Assembly: GCA_964495785.1 (NCBI GenBank)
Contig: CAZBXL010000004.1
Location: forward strand, 1 to 64,000
Reading direction: 5' to 3'
DNA length: 64,000 nucleotides
DNA from: RFSX01 sp964495785
GTDB taxonomy: Bacteria > Bacteroidota > Bacteroidia > Chitinophagales > Saprospiraceae
Below are positions 37,860 to 46,957 of the stretch, one piece after another. The translations under genes were made by a program, and so were the position numbers. Within the stretch, counting starts at the first letter, position 1. Each line of letters starts with the position of its first letter. The notes under the pieces were generated by a model, which worked only from the letters and a program-made list of their open reading frames with translations, was not told where the DNA came from and made no database searches.

Positions 37860-39113
37860 TTGTCAGATCGGCGCATTATATATAGCTTATTTTTTCTCTG
37901 CCTAATCGTCAGAATACTATTCAAAGTTCTAAGTGGATATGATAACTACGAACTATTCGTAGATGCTCACCGCTACGATATTCTAAGTACTCAAATATTA
38001 TATGGTAATTACAACCTTGATATTGTAGCTTATCTATCGGCCCCATTATACTCTTATACCTTAGCATTTTTTAAGTCCATCTCGATGAATTATTGGGAGA
38101 CTATTACTGTAGCTTATCAATTTATAATGATAAGTATCTCTGCAGTATATATTTATAAAATAACGCTACATCTATTCAAAAATAAACTGCAAGGCATAGT
38201 CGCTGCATTAGTATACATATTCTATCCCTTGACATTATGGCTCAACTTTACATTTACACAAGAGACCACGTTTCAAGCTTATTTTATATTTTTCATTTAT
38301 CATTTTTTGATCTGTATTAATTCTAAACGTTTCACATCTCTCATTCTATCCACCCTCTTCCTTTCATTGGCATTATTGACTAAGTCGCATATCCTTATTT
38401 TGATACCATTTGTATCATTAATATTCATAGCTAATAAAAATTTAAAATATGCGATTCTATTTCCATTGTTTGTATTCATATACACAATACCACATGGATT
38501 AGTTAATCTTAAATTGCATGATATCTACACCTTCTCAAGCCATGGTAATGCATCATTCTTTCTTCTTGGACACAGTGATGAGACATACTATTGCCTGACG
38601 GAAAGAGCTGGTGATCTGGGCGAATTTTCAGTATATGGATGTGATCCATCTTTTGTTTTTGACACGAGCTATGTAGATCATACATATGGAAAAATTAATC
38701 TGCTTCCCGTCAGACAAAGAGATCAACTTAGAAAAAAAATTGCATTCGATTGGATAAAAAATAATCCAACAAAATATCTCAAACTTAAGCTCATTGGTAT
38801 TGAAAGATTTCTATTGCCAGGATTAGATAGACGACAATATAGATTTAGTTATTTCTCACTAAGTCTGATAATAGGCTTATTGATTTACATACCTGGATAT
38901 TACCACCTGTATAATCAATTGAGGACAGGTTGGAAGAGACATCTTCTACTGCCGAGTATCGTTGTCGTTATAGGGGCGATCTTTATTGTCTTTTTTCCAG
39001 TAAATAGATTTAGAGTCATAACACTCGAGCCATTGCTTATTATATATGCGAGTTGTTATTACATTAAATTGATCCCTGAAAAGATAAAATCAAAACTAAA
39101 GTTCATTTATTGA
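37860..39113 (+). CDS. GT39/ArnT-like membrane glycosyltransferase
   Basis: A 417 aa membrane protein with about 9-10 helices and the layout of dolichyl-phosphate-mannose/ArnT-type (GT-C) transferases: an acidic DAHRYD motif in the first external loop (residues 28-33), a long hydrophobic core, and a C-terminal arm with FFPVNRFRVITLEPLL. It likely moves a sugar from a polyprenyl-phosphate donor to a lipid or protein. The start is a TTG; an in-frame stop lies 6 bases upstream of it. An ATG at 37823 opens a 20-codon reading in another frame that runs over this start. Confidence 0.75.
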   Translation: MSDRRIIYSLFFLCLIVRILFKVLSGYDNYELFVDAHRYDILSTQILYGNYNLDIVAYLSAPLYSYTLAFFKSISMNYWETITVAYQFIMISISAVYIYKITLHLFKNKLQGIVAALVYIFYPLTLWLNFTFTQETTFQAYFIFFIYHFLICINSKRFTSLILSTLFLSLALLTKSHILILIPFVSLIFIANKNLKYAILFPLFVFIYTIPHGLVNLKLHDIYTFSSHGNASFFLLGHSDETYYCLTERAGDLGEFSVYGCDPSFVFDTSYVDHTYGKINLLPVRQRDQLRKKIAFDWIKNNPTKYLKLKLIGIERFLLPGLDRRQYRFSYFSLSLIIGLLIYIPGYYHLYNQLRTGWKRHLLLPSIVVVIGAIFIVFFPVNRFRVITLEPLLIIYASCYYIKLIPEKIKSKLKFIY

Positions 39114-39130
39114 TCAGAAATAGTTAAAGA

Positions 39131-40417
39131 TCAATTTTCTTTCACTCTCAATGTTAAAAGTGCAGCGATCACCAACATAACACCTGCGGTAAGTACACCA
39201 TACAGTTTTGTATTGTCAAATACATCTGACATGACCCATCCGAAGCCTAAAGCAGCAATAATCTCAGGTATTACTATAAACATATTAAACAGTCCCATAT
39301 AGATACCGATCTTCTTAGGGGGCACATCATTAGCTATCAGTGCATATGGCATCGATACTATACTCGCCCAAGCCATACCTACTCCAGTCATCGAGACAAA
39401 CAATAGCCACTTATTAGATATAACACCAATAGACAACAATCCTAATCCTCCAGCAATAAGACATAATGCATGGAGATTTTTCTTCCCTATTTTCTCAGAA
39501 ATAGAAGGCATAATAAGAGCAAAAATGAATGTCACTAATGAGTAGAATCCAAAACAAAGATTACCCCATACTACTCCATTACTATATTCGGGATGCGATG
39601 GAGAATCTGCCCCGAAGACTGTACCCGTTATTGTAACAGTAAAGTAAAACCACATGAGAAACAGCCCCATCCACGTAAAAAATTGGACTGGAGCTAACCT
39701 TTTAAAATTCTCAGGCATATTAACTACGGCATGCCACAATCCCTCGAAGTATCCCATCTTGACCTGCTCGTCATCATCATTTTCAAAGTATTCAGGTGGA
39801 TATTCTTTTGTCTTTAAAATAGTTACCATTACAGCGAGGAAAAATGCCGCTGCTCCTATTATAAAACTATACTTAACATAATCAGGTACTCCTCCATCAC
39901 TTGTCTCAGTAAAGTCTAAAACATCAAGAAAAAACCAAGGAGCTGCTGATGCGATTACTGCTCCTAAGCCTATAAAAAAAGCTTGCATTGTATAGCCACG
40001 AGAGTATTGCTCCTTAGGCAACATATCTCCTACAAATGCACGGAATGGCTCCATACTCACATTGATAGAAGCATCTAATACCCACAGCAAACCTGCTGCC
40101 ATCCAGACAGCAGAACTGAAAGGCATTATCACAAGACAAATAGAAGCAAATAAAGCACCGAAGAAAAAATAGGGTTTCCTTCTGCCATATTTAGGTGACC
40201 AAGTATTATCTGAGAAGTGTCCAATGATGGGTTGTATAATGAGCCCCGTGAGAGGTGCTGCCAGCCATAACATAGGAATAGAATCGGGCTCAGCGCCTAG
40301 ATATTCATAGATGGCACTCATATTACCCATCTGCAACCCCCATCCTATTTGAATTCCTAAAAATCCAAAACTCATATTCCATATACCCCAAAAATCAAGT
40401 TGCTTTTTCGTTTTCAT
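39131..40417 (-). CDS. SLC45-like MFS sugar transporter
   Basis: A 428 aa permease with 12 predicted helices. It has the SLC45/sucrose-maltose permease features: FWGIWNMSFGFLGIQIGWGLQMGN split over the N-terminus, PLTGLIIQPIIGHFSDNTW (helix 2-3 loop) and KYGRRKPYFFFGAL. In Bacteroidetes such carriers import maltose- or sucrose-type sugars with protons. It is the last gene of a minus-strand operon with GH13 and GH65 genes, so an alpha-glucoside import role is likely. Confidence 0.85.
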   Translation of the reverse strand: MKTKKQLDFWGIWNMSFGFLGIQIGWGLQMGNMSAIYEYLGAEPDSIPMLWLAAPLTGLIIQPIIGHFSDNTWSPKYGRRKPYFFFGALFASICLVIMPFSSAVWMAAGLLWVLDASINVSMEPFRAFVGDMLPKEQYSRGYTMQAFFIGLGAVIASAAPWFFLDVLDFTETSDGGVPDYVKYSFIIGAAAFFLAVMVTILKTKEYPPEYFENDDDEQVKMGYFEGLWHAVVNMPENFKRLAPVQFFTWMGLFLMWFYFTVTITGTVFGADSPSHPEYSNGVVWGNLCFGFYSLVTFIFALIMPSISEKIGKKNLHALCLIAGGLGLLSIGVISNKWLLFVSMTGVGMAWASIVSMPYALIANDVPPKKIGIYMGLFNMFIVIPEIIAALGFGWVMSDVFDNTKLYGVLTAGVMLVIAALLTLRVKEN

Positions 40418-40446
40418 AAATCTTGGTTTTGCATTAATTTATAAAC

Positions 40447-41871
40447 TTACTCTACATTAGAAAAGATATAAAATTGCCATGGTCGCATAGCAGCGACCAT
40501 ACCTTTCTGCCAGTTTTTATGTTTGTTGGTCATCCTATCCGTCATACCTAATTCTGCAGCATGTGTGATATTAAATTCTTGTCGCTCATCAGATAGATTA
40601 AAAACACCTATAAAAACATCGCCATTTTTTTCTCTCTTAAATCCATATACATCTTTATCAAAAATAATTTTTTCAATCTTCCCACCATATGGACCATTCC
40701 ATAGAGCTTCATTTCTGTGCTTAAGGGTTAAAAACTTCTTATAAAAACTTTCATATTCTAAGTTTTTAAAATTGATATTATCTTTTTCAAAGAACTTCAA
40801 TCGATGTCGTAGTGGCTCTTCTTGACCAGAGTACACCAGTGGGATACCTTCAAAACATAACGTCAATGCAGCGAGTGCCTTATGTGCATCACCCATTCTA
40901 TCAAATACTGTCCCTGCCCAGGTATTCTCATCATGATTAGATGTGAACATCAGACTAAGTCCTTTTTTAAATTTTGTAGTGTCTTCAGCATACCACTTAT
41001 CAATATCTTCAGCACGCTTTTCTCCTTTAGCGATTTCATTAAGCAGATGATGAAAACTCCAGCCATAAGTAGCATGGTAAGTATTTTCGTTTCTATGAGA
41101 GGGCACTTCGGATTCTGCAAGTAAGAAAATATCTTTTTTTGAATCGACTAATTTTGGAGTCATTTGATTCCAAAAATCCTGAGGAATTCCGTGAGCAACA
41201 TCTACTCTGAATCCATCAATATCTGCTTCATCTAACCAGAACTGCATGGACTTGATCATCTCCTTGCGCATGTCTTGATTATCATAATTTAGATCTGCAA
41301 CATCAGTCCATCCCCATGACTCTCCAGTATTATAATCTATCGGATCTATAATATTACCTTCTTCATCCTGAGTGTACCATTCTGGATGCTCCGTGATCCA
41401 CGGGTTGTCCCAGCCAGTATGATTAGGTACCCAGTCGATAATAATTTTCATACCTAACTCGTGAGTTTTTGAGACGAGAGACTCAAAATCTTCCATTGTC
41501 CCAAATTCTGGATTTACTTCAGTATAATTAGCTACTGAATAAGGAGATCCTAAATATTTCTTACGTTCGGCCTCAGACTCAATGTCTTCTACATTTAGAT
41601 CACCTTTGGCTTTTCTGTTTTTCATACTTATAGGATGTATCGGCATGAGCCAAAGTATGTCTACACCCATTTTCTTTAATCGAGGTAAGTGTCTTGCAAA
41701 TTCATTGAAGGTTCCTTTATCCGAAAACTGCCTGACGTTTACCTCATACACGTTAGCATTCTTAGCCCATTCAGGCAAGCTTAAGATACCGTCTTTACTC
41801 AGTACAGACTTTGTATTATCTGTCTTACAAGAAACAACTATTAACAAAGAGAGTAGAATTATTTTTTTCAT
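40447..41871 (-). CDS. GH13 alpha-amylase-family lipoprotein
   Basis: A 474 aa lipoprotein: MKKIILLSLLIVVSCKTD has its acylated Cys at 15. The GH13 barrel has all three catalytic acids: nucleophile Asp224 in GFRVDVAHG, general acid Glu253 in LLAESE, and transition-state stabiliser Asp314 in TSNHDENTW. Region I is DWVPNHTGW. It should hydrolyse alpha-1,4-glucans or maltooligosaccharides at the cell surface or in the periplasm. It lies 29 bases from the transporter and 9 bases from the GH65 gene. Confidence 0.92.
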   Translation of the reverse strand: MKKIILLSLLIVVSCKTDNTKSVLSKDGILSLPEWAKNANVYEVNVRQFSDKGTFNEFARHLPRLKKMGVDILWLMPIHPISMKNRKAKGDLNVEDIESEAERKKYLGSPYSVANYTEVNPEFGTMEDFESLVSKTHELGMKIIIDWVPNHTGWDNPWITEHPEWYTQDEEGNIIDPIDYNTGESWGWTDVADLNYDNQDMRKEMIKSMQFWLDEADIDGFRVDVAHGIPQDFWNQMTPKLVDSKKDIFLLAESEVPSHRNENTYHATYGWSFHHLLNEIAKGEKRAEDIDKWYAEDTTKFKKGLSLMFTSNHDENTWAGTVFDRMGDAHKALAALTLCFEGIPLVYSGQEEPLRHRLKFFEKDNINFKNLEYESFYKKFLTLKHRNEALWNGPYGGKIEKIIFDKDVYGFKREKNGDVFIGVFNLSDERQEFNITHAAELGMTDRMTNKHKNWQKGMVAAMRPWQFYIFSNVE

Positions 41872-41880
41872 TTTATGTAA

Positions 41881-44184
41881 TTATGCTTGTAGAGAATAAG
41901 TGAACTCTGCTTGACTATCTATAGATACATCTTGATCAAATACGATCAAATTAAGTGTGTTATCCCCATTGTTGTAAATAGTCAATTGTTTCTTATCCAC
42001 AGATACTTTTATGTTATGATTTCTAAATTTAATTTTAAAGGAATAAGCGTCCCACTGTTTAGGTATGAATGGAGAAAACGTCAATCGACCATTGGTCAAT
42101 TTCATACCTCCGAACCCTTTCACTATAGCCATCCATGTGCCCGCCATACTTGTAATATGGAGACCATCCTCTGTATCATTATTATAATCATCTAAGTCTA
42201 ACCTTGCAGTACGCAGGTACATCTCATAAGCCTTATCCGCGTATCCTATCCTACTCGCTAATATTGCATGTACGCATGGTGAGAGTGATGACTCATGAAC
42301 TGTAAGCGGTTCGTAAAAATCAAAGTGTCTCTTGATCTCCTCCATGTCAAAGTCATCCTCAAAGAAGTACAAGCCCTGCAATACATCAGCTTGCTTAATG
42401 TAACATGATCTTAATATCCTATCCCATGACCAATTCTGATTGATGGGCCTATCAGCTTCTGATAACTCACTTACAGGCTTAAGTTCCTTGTCTAAAAAAC
42501 CATCTTGTTGTAAGAAAATATTATTCTTTTCATCGTAAGGATAATACATAGAATCGACAACATCTTTCCACATTGCAGCTTCCTCCTCTTTCCAATTTAG
42601 TGCTTCTACAAGTTTACTGTATCTATCAGGATATTGGCTTTTAATTAACTCCAATGACTCTATGCAGTAGGTCATGCACCAGCTGGCTATGTAGTTAGTA
42701 TACCAGTTGTTATTGACATTATTCTCATACTCATTAGGACCTGTAACGCCGAGCATGACGTACTTTTTCTTATCCTCTGACCAGTTGACCCTCTGAGCCC
42801 AGAATCGTGCTATCGCGATAAGTACATCTATTCCATATTCTACCAAGTAACTATCGTCATTGGTAAATTGAGTATAATCATATATAGCGTACGCTATCGC
42901 TCCGTTACGATGTATTTCTTCAAATGTAATTTCCCACTCGTTGTGACACTCTTCTCCATTCATTGTAACCATAGGATACAAAGCAGCTCCATCTTTAAAA
43001 CCTAATTTCTCAGCATTCTCTATCGCCTTATCGAGATGGGCATGTCTATACTTTAATAATTTGTAAGCTACATCTGAACCTGTTGTTCCCATATAGAACG
43101 GTAAGCAATACGCTTCAGTATCCCAATAGGTCACCCCACCATATTTCTCACCGGTAAATCCCTTAGGTCCGATATTTAATCTCTCATCAGTCCCGTCATA
43201 CGTTTGATACAAATGAAAAATATTAAATCGTATAGCCTGCTGTGCAGATATATCTCCTTCTATGATGATATCACATTGTTGCCATATTGTACTCCATGCG
43301 GATATGTGCTCATCGAGAATAAGCTCATAAGATTTATCTTTTATTACAGATAACATTGCTTGATTAGAATCAGTTAATTGTCCTACTTCAGTATGAAATG
43401 AAGAATTAATACTAACGTACTTTTCTAAAACAATTTCTTGACCCGACGTAATCGGTATTGTATATACCTCCGAAGCGTGCATCATCTTTGATGCTTTATT
43501 TATGCCTGTCAGTTTTACTGAATCAGGAAGGCGATTATACATAGCGGCCCTGACTTGAAAAGACGTTTTTTTAGTAATAGCTTCCACATATGACAGTGGC
43601 TCACTACCCTCTCCTATTGTATCCCAAAATTGCTCATCATAATTTGAGTCCTTATTCCTTACGTCAAAATCGAGGTATGACTCTAATTGTATCTCACCCG
43701 TATAGTTTACTGATTCAATTCTGTAGTGCAATACTCCAAGAGACTTCATAGTCATGTGGCAGTATCTTTCTACCTCTACTTTAAATTGGTAACCTTCAGC
43801 TGTTGTAAATGAATATTGCATCTGCAGAACACCTCTCTTCATATCAAGAGTCCGCGTAAAATCTGTAAAACTTACTGTACTGAGATCTATGAGATTACCT
43901 GCTACGACAATATTGAGACCTATCCAATTGACGCTATTAAGGACCTTAGCAAAATACTCAGGATAACCATTCTTCCACCAACCAACTCTGGTCTTATCGG
44001 GATAGTATATGCCGCCTAAATATGATCCTTGTAATGAATGTCCAGAATATTGCTCAGAAAAATTGGCCCTCAGGCCCATATATCCATTTCCTTGACTAAA
44101 AATGCTTTCACTTATTTCATTATACTCGCCATGGAAGCTATCTTCTATTATCTTCCACGGGTCTTTCTTCAGATAATCTTTCAT
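41881..44184 (-). CDS. GH65 alpha-glucoside phosphorylase (maltose/kojibiose/trehalose phosphorylase type)
   Basis: A 767 aa cytoplasmic enzyme with no signal peptide. The GH65 general acid is Glu485 in GPNEYENNV, aligned with the catalytic Glu of lactobacillar maltose phosphorylase. NGEECHNEWEITFEEIHRNG (400-419) is the phosphorylase-type substrate region. It should cleave a glucobiose with inorganic phosphate to glucose and beta-glucose 1-phosphate; maltose is the likeliest substrate from the motifs, but not certain. A beta-phosphoglucomutase to use the product is not in the window. It is the first gene of the three-gene operon with GH13 and the SLC45-like carrier. Confidence 0.9.
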   Translation of the reverse strand: MKDYLKKDPWKIIEDSFHGEYNEISESIFSQGNGYMGLRANFSEQYSGHSLQGSYLGGIYYPDKTRVGWWKNGYPEYFAKVLNSVNWIGLNIVVAGNLIDLSTVSFTDFTRTLDMKRGVLQMQYSFTTAEGYQFKVEVERYCHMTMKSLGVLHYRIESVNYTGEIQLESYLDFDVRNKDSNYDEQFWDTIGEGSEPLSYVEAITKKTSFQVRAAMYNRLPDSVKLTGINKASKMMHASEVYTIPITSGQEIVLEKYVSINSSFHTEVGQLTDSNQAMLSVIKDKSYELILDEHISAWSTIWQQCDIIIEGDISAQQAIRFNIFHLYQTYDGTDERLNIGPKGFTGEKYGGVTYWDTEAYCLPFYMGTTGSDVAYKLLKYRHAHLDKAIENAEKLGFKDGAALYPMVTMNGEECHNEWEITFEEIHRNGAIAYAIYDYTQFTNDDSYLVEYGIDVLIAIARFWAQRVNWSEDKKKYVMLGVTGPNEYENNVNNNWYTNYIASWCMTYCIESLELIKSQYPDRYSKLVEALNWKEEEAAMWKDVVDSMYYPYDEKNNIFLQQDGFLDKELKPVSELSEADRPINQNWSWDRILRSCYIKQADVLQGLYFFEDDFDMEEIKRHFDFYEPLTVHESSLSPCVHAILASRIGYADKAYEMYLRTARLDLDDYNNDTEDGLHITSMAGTWMAIVKGFGGMKLTNGRLTFSPFIPKQWDAYSFKIKFRNHNIKVSVDKKQLTIYNNGDNTLNLIVFDQDVSIDSQAEFTYSLQA

Positions 44185-44315
44185 TTATTTCTACATGATA
44201 ATTTTGGTCGTGTAAGTAACTAAAAATAGCATTATATTGTCAATTGGAAAAAACTTATCTCATTTATCGAGACGTGGAATCACTTTTGCGTCTAAATAAT
44301 AAATAATACATAAAA

Positions 44316-44618
44316 ATGAACAGATTAGTCAGGCAATTACTCTTTATGTTTGGTCCTCTTATACTTAGACAAGTAACTAAAGCATGGCGAAAAAAAGATA
44401 AGCAGCAAGGATGGAATACTCCAGATCGTCATGAGACTAGTAGGCAACAAAGAAACAGAAGACCTGAACCTGAGGTCATAGATGTAGAGCCTAAACTTTC
44501 TGAAGAAGAACGTAACTTCAGATTAGATGAAGATGATATTATGCTGGAGGAAAGAGATCTTAAGCATATAGATAAAAATTACGATGCAGAAATGGATGAT
44601 CTCATAGAAAGGAATTAA
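44316..44618 (+). CDS. Small membrane-anchored acidic/basic protein of unknown function
   Basis: A 100 aa protein with one N-terminal hydrophobic helix (LVRQLLFMFGPLILRQV) followed by a charged, probably disordered tail rich in Arg, Glu and Asp. It may be a DUF4834-like protein but I am not sure. It starts a two-gene plus-strand unit with the hydrolase 14 bases downstream. It sits between the two minus-strand sugar operons. Confidence 0.5.
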   Translation: MNRLVRQLLFMFGPLILRQVTKAWRKKDKQQGWNTPDRHETSRQQRNRRPEPEVIDVEPKLSEEERNFRLDEDDIMLEERDLKHIDKNYDAEMDDLIERN

Positions 44619-44632
44619 GATTTTTCTTTTCT

Positions 44633-45295
44633 ATGAAAGTTGACGAGCACAGTATTCAGGTACAGAGAACAGCACATTATTATACATTAGGTGAGGATAT
44701 AAATGATGCTGAGCATATATGGCTGCTCATACATGGTTATGGTCAGTTAGCGTCTCGCATGATCGAAAAATTCTCGAACTCTGATATCACTTCCAACTAC
44801 TACATAGCTCCTGAAGCACTCTCCAAGTATTATGTCAAAAGACAACCCAACTTTGTAGGCTCCTCGTGGATGACAAAAGAACATAGACTGGACGAAATAA
44901 CAGATTACATTGGTTATTTAGATCAAATCATGACACCTATAACAAGTGCTATGAGAGATAATCAAAAACTGAATATATTAGGATTCTCACAAGGTACATC
45001 TACCATGTGGAGATGGATTGAGCACTGCCGATTCCCGTTTAATAGTATCGTACATTGGGCAGGAGAATTTCCAAAAGAAATAGACTATTCAATGATGTCA
45101 AAATACCTCAGCACGGTACACCATAAATACTTCTGCATAGGTAATAACGATGAATATCTTACACAAGAGCATAGATCTATAATTCAATCTTTTGTGAAAG
45201 AAAATCATTTAGGTATGAAATTCAAATTCTTCAAAGGGACACATATTATTGACCAGCCCACATTCCAATTAATATGTGATGAAATCAAAAGTTAA
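44633..45295 (+). CDS. Alpha/beta hydrolase, phospholipase/carboxylesterase type
   Basis: A 220 aa hydrolase with the nucleophile elbow GFSQGT (Ser119), an oxyanion-region HGYGQLA (34-40), and a likely catalytic His in KGTHIID near residue 206. Length and motif fit the esterase/thioesterase family (YpfH-like). There is no signal peptide. The substrate is unknown. Confidence 0.8.
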   Translation: MKVDEHSIQVQRTAHYYTLGEDINDAEHIWLLIHGYGQLASRMIEKFSNSDITSNYYIAPEALSKYYVKRQPNFVGSSWMTKEHRLDEITDYIGYLDQIMTPITSAMRDNQKLNILGFSQGTSTMWRWIEHCRFPFNSIVHWAGEFPKEIDYSMMSKYLSTVHHKYFCIGNNDEYLTQEHRSIIQSFVKENHLGMKFKFFKGTHIIDQPTFQLICDEIKS

Positions 45296-45302
45296 TAATA
45301 AA

Positions 45303-45321
45303 AGCAGATTGTAATTCTGCT
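45303..45321 (-). terminator. Possible terminator downstream of the symporter operon
   Basis: A six-base stem AGCAGA/TCTGCT encloses a seven-base loop, followed on the minus strand by a T-rich stretch. It lies between the convergent hydrolase and symporter genes. The stem is short, so this is weak. Confidence 0.4.
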
Positions 45322-45331
45322 GTATTAGCTA

Positions 45332-46912
45332 TCAGTAAACTAATAAGATGATTATGACAGTAATTACCAATGCCAAGGCTTGGTATCTGTAATTCTTATA
45401 CCACGGCAGATCTCTTAGTTCAATAGTTTCATTTTTGATTTCTTGAGACGTCCATATGACTTGCGCTAATTCTGCATCAGGTTTATTTGCTCCAAACATA
45501 CTACCAATGATAACAGCAATACAGCAGATTATAAAGTGCCAAAATGCAACGTATAGAAAATTTGGTAGTTCGTAAGTTGAGCCAGTCATCTTTAGTCCAA
45601 CAAGTGCAAAAGTGATAATCGATCCTGTAAGAATACATGCCAAAGCTCCTGCATTATTAGATTTCTTAGTAAATAATCCCATAACGAAAAGTGCTACAAC
45701 AGGTGGACAGAACCATGCTAGCGTATTCTGTAAGTAATCCCATAGCTTAGGAAACTCACCTATCTTAGGTGCCCATAGAATAGCAATAATCATCACTATA
45801 AAAGTGATGACTCTACCATAATTCATTAATGACTTACTACTGGCATCTGGTCTCGCTTTCTTAATAAAATCCATTGTGACCAGTGTGGAAACTGAATTCA
45901 GCCCAGAATCTAAGCTTGACATCATAGCTGCTATCAATCCTGCTAAAACAATACCCAACAAACCAGTAGGTAATAAATCAAATAACATCATCGGATAGAT
46001 CATATCCATCTCTGTCGCATCAGGATATAACACACGTGCAAATGCCCCCGGAAATATCATAATGAATAAAATGGACAGTTTTAAAAAACCTGCAAACATA
46101 GCACCCCATTGTCCTTGTCTAAGATTTTTAGATGCCAACGTTCTTTGCGTAATGTACTGGTTCGTACCCCAGAAATAAAATCCAATTAATAGAACACCTG
46201 TAAAAACTGATGGCCAGGGCATATTAGGATCATCAGCTGACTTCATAACATCAAAGTGAGATGGCTCAGTAATCGCATATACTGCATCCCACCCTCCTAT
46301 GGCTTGATACGCCATCACTGTGATCAAAGTAGATCCAAAAATCAAAATAATTGCCTGAACGGCATCCGTATACATGACAGAGCTTAATCCTCCTGTAATC
46401 GTATATACCCCAGCTATAATTGCCAAAACTACAATTATCAGTTCAAGAGGAAACTGTGGAAAAATCATCCCTATGACAATACCTCCAGCATATAATGTTG
46501 CTGCTATATCTACTAATACATTGAGTGTAATGGCAATAATAGATGCATATGCTCTTACAGAATATGAGAACCTTCTCTCAAGGTATTCTGGTATCGTAAA
46601 AATTTTATTCCTAAGATAAAAAGGTAAAAAGAATACAGCGAATATTATGAGGACTAATACAGCCATCCATTCGTAACTATAGACGGAAAAACCATCCTTA
46701 TACCCAGCTCCGGCAAGTCCCACCAAACTGTTACTTGACATATTGGAGGCGAATAAGGAGAATCCTATTATGGGCCATGTCAACTTTCTTCCAGCAAGAA
46801 AATAATCTTCAGCATCCTCATGTTTCTTCCCGATGTAAAAGCCTAAGGCTAATACTCCAATAAGGTAAGCGACAATAATACCTAAATCCAGAGTTGATAA
46901 GTTGAATTCCAT
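45332..46912 (-). CDS. Sodium/solute symporter (SSS family, SGLT-like)
   Basis: A 526 aa membrane protein with about 13-14 hydrophobic helices. Family motifs include GKKHEDAEDYFLAGRKLTW (about 28-46, the N-terminal SSS signature), NSLVGLAGAGYKDGF, YTITGGLSSVMYTDAVQAI and MMSSLDSGLNSVSTL. It probably imports a sugar such as glucose with Na+. It is the last gene of the seven-gene minus-strand operon; 45 bases separate it from the haloperoxidase-like gene. Confidence 0.92.
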   Translation of the reverse strand: MEFNLSTLDLGIIVAYLIGVLALGFYIGKKHEDAEDYFLAGRKLTWPIIGFSLFASNMSSNSLVGLAGAGYKDGFSVYSYEWMAVLVLIIFAVFFLPFYLRNKIFTIPEYLERRFSYSVRAYASIIAITLNVLVDIAATLYAGGIVIGMIFPQFPLELIIVVLAIIAGVYTITGGLSSVMYTDAVQAIILIFGSTLITVMAYQAIGGWDAVYAITEPSHFDVMKSADDPNMPWPSVFTGVLLIGFYFWGTNQYITQRTLASKNLRQGQWGAMFAGFLKLSILFIMIFPGAFARVLYPDATEMDMIYPMMLFDLLPTGLLGIVLAGLIAAMMSSLDSGLNSVSTLVTMDFIKKARPDASSKSLMNYGRVITFIVMIIAILWAPKIGEFPKLWDYLQNTLAWFCPPVVALFVMGLFTKKSNNAGALACILTGSIITFALVGLKMTGSTYELPNFLYVAFWHFIICCIAVIIGSMFGANKPDAELAQVIWTSQEIKNETIELRDLPWYKNYRYQALALVITVIIILLVY

Positions 46913-46957
46913 ATTTGTTTTGATTATAAGGTCATCAGATATTTATTTCTATAGCTT

